From Lathyrus oleraceus (Eukaryota > Streptophyta > Magnoliopsida > Fabales > Fabaceae), in contig NC_066581.1 in NCBI RefSeq assembly GCF_024323335.1, positions 224,410,039-224,474,038 of the forward strand: a DNA stretch of 64,000 bases. Reading direction: 5' to 3'. The notes under the pieces are model-generated. The model saw only the letters and a list, made by a program, of their open reading frames with translations, was not told the origin of the DNA and did no database searches. Made by a program: the position numbers and the translations under genes. Below are positions 60,889-64,000 of this stretch, in pieces (positions within the stretch are counted from its first letter, which is position 1; each line of letters begins with the position of its first letter).

Positions 60889-62542
60889 TGTTGGGTTGAA
60901 GAAAGTCAACATCTGGACCAACATGTCATGTACGATGTCACGACATCAGGTCTGTGACATCGCACATGTGTAGGAAACTGAATTAATTAATTCAGTATAT
61001 GTCATGGGATCAGCAAGGATATCTGGTGAATATCCTAACTCCCATGTGGAGGTCTTGAAGACTAAATCAGAATATATATAGGCTCTAAACATGGAGATAT
61101 ATATGGAGAGAGTTTAGGAACTTGAAGACCTTGTTTGTAGCAGAATTTTTCTGCTGAAGTTGCAACAGCAAAGAACAAGTCTGCTGCAACTTTCTGAAGG
61201 CCCAAATCCAGTTGGGTGATTAGGTTATAAATAGCTGATTGTAATCTAGTTTTTGTAAGCCTCTTAGAATGAATTTTTAGGGGTGTGTGTAAGGTAAACC
61301 TCCCAATCTGTGGGAAGGTTACCATGTGTTTCTCAGTGGTAAACCTGAGAGTGTTTGTCACTCAAAGCCTGTAGGCAAGAGTGATTATGTTCTTGAATGA
61401 AGCTGTGAAGCAAGTTCAAGGTGTTTGCACATTACATTGTATTTGTAGTGATAGGAATGGAAACTGGAGGTTTCTATCTAGGAGTTCCTAGGTATAGATT
61501 GCATTGGGTAGGGATTAAGTGATGAGTTGTAAACGGGGGAGTTTAACTCTGAATTGATACTACTAATAGTGGATCTTCTTCCTGGCTTGGTAGCCCCCAG
61601 ATGTAGGTCATGTTGGACTGAACTGGGTTAACAATTTCCTGTGTTTGTTTTCCTTCTGTATGATATAATCATGTCTGCCATAACTAAGCATGTATTCCAG
61701 TCTGTTCATCAAGATAATAGCAGACCTGATACATAGCCTTCTGTTGGAATGTCAATCAGAATGTTTTGACATTCATCAACAACAGCACATACTGTTTAAT
61801 AAGCTGATGAATTCAGTTCAGTATGTAGTGAAGTCTGGAGTTCAAGAGCACAACAGACCTGGCCAAAAGATCATTGTGAAACTGTCAAACTGGATGTCTT
61901 GACAGTTCTTCCAGTAAGCTGATACTGAAGTAGAGACTGGTTGGTCTTTTACAGTACAGCAAATTTAGCACAGTCTGTTTTCAGGAACCAAACAGACTTA
62001 GCATAGGGTTCTGGACTTGGATGTCAAACGGAATGTTGTGACATTCACTCACGACTGCATATGCTAAATTGTTGGATGGTTAGTGTTCTGTTTCAGGATT
62101 TTTCTCAGGCTATTCTTCAGGAATCCACCAGCTGATCTAAAATCTAGGAAACTAACAACTAAGCTACAATTAATGAACCTAACAAATAATCTATTTGTTA
62201 GCTCCTTAATAAGTGGAGATTAGTTTAACTTGTTACAACCTTTAATCTAGGAAATACAAGTACATGATCAACAAACTGGAACAATGTAACAGATGATGTC
62301 CAAAACAGGATTTAGACATCGTGCTGATAACTGTGTAGGAAAACAACAGTAGTGAATGTTATGGTGCACATAACTAAGTGTTCCTCCATTCTAGGATGAC
62401 ATAGAAGGAGAGGATGTGACACTGTGAAAGGGTGCACATTAGTACAGAGTATAATAACTGTCTTGCTGTATTAGGTACAATGTTAGATCAGATGTCATGA
62501 CTTGAAGTAGAACATCTGAATACTGACTACACCAGAATTTCA
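60889..62542 (+). repeat. 5' LTR of Z
   Basis: 1654 bp, TGTTGGGTTG to AATTTCA. It contains inverted repeats GATGTC-AC-GACATC (60934-60947), GAATGTCA ... TGACATTC (61747-61774) and ATGTCA ... TGACAT (62021-62044). Confidence 0.65.
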
Positions 62543-62544
62543 AT

Positions 62545-62556
62545 TAGTATCAGAGC
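62545..62556 (+). other. Primer-binding site of Z (tRNA-Met type, one mismatch)
   Basis: TAGTATCAGAGC, differing from the common TGGTATCAGAGC by one base. Confidence 0.6.
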
Positions 62557-64000
62557 AGGCATCCTGTTCTGTCTCTGGATGAGATCCATGGGTGATACTT
62601 TCTGGTATCTTGCAAGGAGTTATGTTAGTACTGATGCTGGAACCTGTGTAAGGTTCTGTAATTCCCTGAATGGTCCCTTGAAGTAGGTGGATGGACTGTT
62701 CATGACAGGAATGGTGTGTACCTGTCTCTGGAGGTTGGCAATTGGCCTGTGTGTGGGACAGCTGTGCCAGTACTAAATCACATTCAAACCTGGTATGGTC
62801 TTGGAGGCCAATCTGGTGAAGTGTGTGTTCATAGGTTGAGTTGTATTATGATTTCCGCTGCATAATACATGGCAAAACTCAAACTCTGATGTAGTTTCCC
62901 CTCATGTGGATGAAAGGCTGCTGTGTTCAAGATCTCATCATAATCTACTGAAGATGTCAAAGATACTTGAGTCTCCTCGAGTCCACTCATCATGACGTTC
63001 TCACTTCGGGATGGTAAGAGTCACTTAATCACTGATTCTCTTACTCTCTTGAGTAGTGTATATGAAGACCTTGAAGACCTTCAAGGAAGGTGTGTTCCAA
63101 GGAGGTGGAACCAATGTTCTATGTGATGTTAGAACATGTTGTTCAACAAGTATGCAGCTACTGGTTGAAGAGCAGATGTTTTAGGGTTCAAACAAAGGGA
63201 TAATTCTGTTTGGAACCTACTCCTGACCTGGAAGAGGAGACATCTGTGTGTGCTAAGTTGACAAACGCAGGGTCAACTGGGTGTGTGCTCAAGAAGGTCA
63301 TCCCTAGAAGTTGAGCTAGTTGAGATGTGACATTGTGCAATCTCCTGCTGTTTGGCATATCCCTGCAGGTTGATCATGATTGGATAGTTGTTCCCTGAAG
63401 TACTATGGTGTGTTGGAAGACAAGTCTCCTGGAGGTTAGCAGTCAATAATGGGGTAACCTGATTGTGATATCATTTAAGGGGGCTGGAACCATGAATCTT
63501 GTTATTCAAACACCACGTTTAGAAGTGGCAGTTCTTACTAGGAGTGAGAATATGAAGATTCATAGGTTGGTTGAGGTAATATGCTCTGGCAATGCATATC
63601 TACCATTGACTGGTGCTGTTTGTCTCACTAGTACTTATGGTCAGCTGAAGTCTGATTGGTCTGATTGGAGGAGTTAGTTGCCACTGGTAGGGATAGTGTA
63701 TGTCATGTTGAGACATATGTGTACAATGCATGGATATTGGTGTGGAGTATCCATGATTGTTGATTTGAGGGGGAGTTTTGGTCAACCCCCTCACGTTTGG
63801 TCAGCCTAGGGTCAGGTTGGCTGTTGACCTGTGTCACATGGGTTCTGGTTGATGTGTGACACATTTGCAAGGAAGGATTCATCTCTCTCATTCCTAAGGG
63901 TGAATCTAATCTGGAAAGAGTCTCAAGACTGTTGAGGTGCTTGCAAGCAGAAGATGTTGACACAAGAAGAGTATTTTCAAAGTATTCTTATGGTGGAAGT
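62557..64000 (+). other. Leader / start of the Z internal region
   Basis: No recognisable gag domain up to the window edge; the longest frames are under 90 codons. A gatttgagggggagttttgg run (63764-63783) resembles a polypurine tract but is not followed by an LTR start. Confidence 0.45.

Larger units (their letters stand above)
60889..64000 (+). mobile_element. Z: SIRE/Maximus-like copia element, 5' end
   Basis: LTR 60889-62542 followed by a Met-type PBS and leader; the rest is outside the window. Left flank taata would be the target duplication. The family call rests on LTR style (TGTTGGGTTG start, ATGTCA/TGACAT motifs), LTR length and the PBS; no pol domain is visible. Confidence 0.6.

Noticed and set aside
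63764..63783. Purine run resembling a PPT near the right edge
   Set aside because: No LTR start follows; the sequence after it is unrelated to 60889 onward.

Overview
The window is 64 kb of plant repetitive DNA made almost entirely of LTR retrotransposons nested inside one another. I see no host protein gene, rRNA, tRNA gene or CRISPR array. The Ty3/gypsy Ogre-type elements have LTRs of about 4.7 kb, a tRNA-Arg-type primer site, an extra ORF1 upstream of gag, an intron between protease and reverse transcriptase, a second RNase H and a tandem-repeat 3' UTR. Together with Athila, Tekay-like and SIRE/Maximus-like partners, this points to a large-genome legume of tribe Fabeae (Pisum, Vicia, Lathyrus or Lens). 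The species cannot be fixed from the sequence alone.

Layout. 1-627: unassigned repetitive DNA. 628-4280 and 33755-35172: a decayed Tekay-type chromovirus (+) split by Ogre 1. 4281-33754: Ogre 1 (+), with 5' LTR, PBS, ORF1, gag, protease, intron, RT-RH, second RNase H, integrase, tandem-repeat 3' UTR and 3' LTR. Inside its 3' UTR sits X (21508-28778, minus), a non-autonomous Athila-lineage derivative whose pol has collapsed to short remnants. Part of X and the adjoining Ogre sequence is duplicated. 35173-38567: the 3' end of a copia-type element Y (minus), inserted in the chromovirus. 38568-60888: Ogre 2 (+), inserted in Y and lacking its PBS. Its 5' LTR is split by a full Athila-lineage element (40173-53754, minus) with 1735-bp LTRs and a perfect 5-bp target duplication. 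60889-64000: the 5' end of a SIRE/Maximus-like copia element Z (+), inserted in Ogre 2 gag.

Insertion order follows from the nesting: chromovirus first, then Ogre 1 and Y, then X into Ogre 1 and Ogre 2 into Y, then Athila and Z into Ogre 2. The Athila element is clearly young: I count only four differences between its LTRs. The Ogre 1 LTRs are far more diverged.

The Athila element is the most interesting part. Downstream of integrase it carries two related, intact ORFs in the position of an envelope gene, while gag-pro-pol has at least five lesions. One ORF (A) starts just after a consensus splice acceptor. The other (B) has its own TATA box and an array of TGACG palindromes like the array in the LTR U3. 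Two polypurine tracts are each flanked by a perfect 8-bp hairpin with different, compensating stem sequences. Together these suggest separate expression routes for the two accessory ORFs in an element that was mobilised in trans. All functional statements are inferences from family knowledge and by-eye reading; no search or folding program was run.
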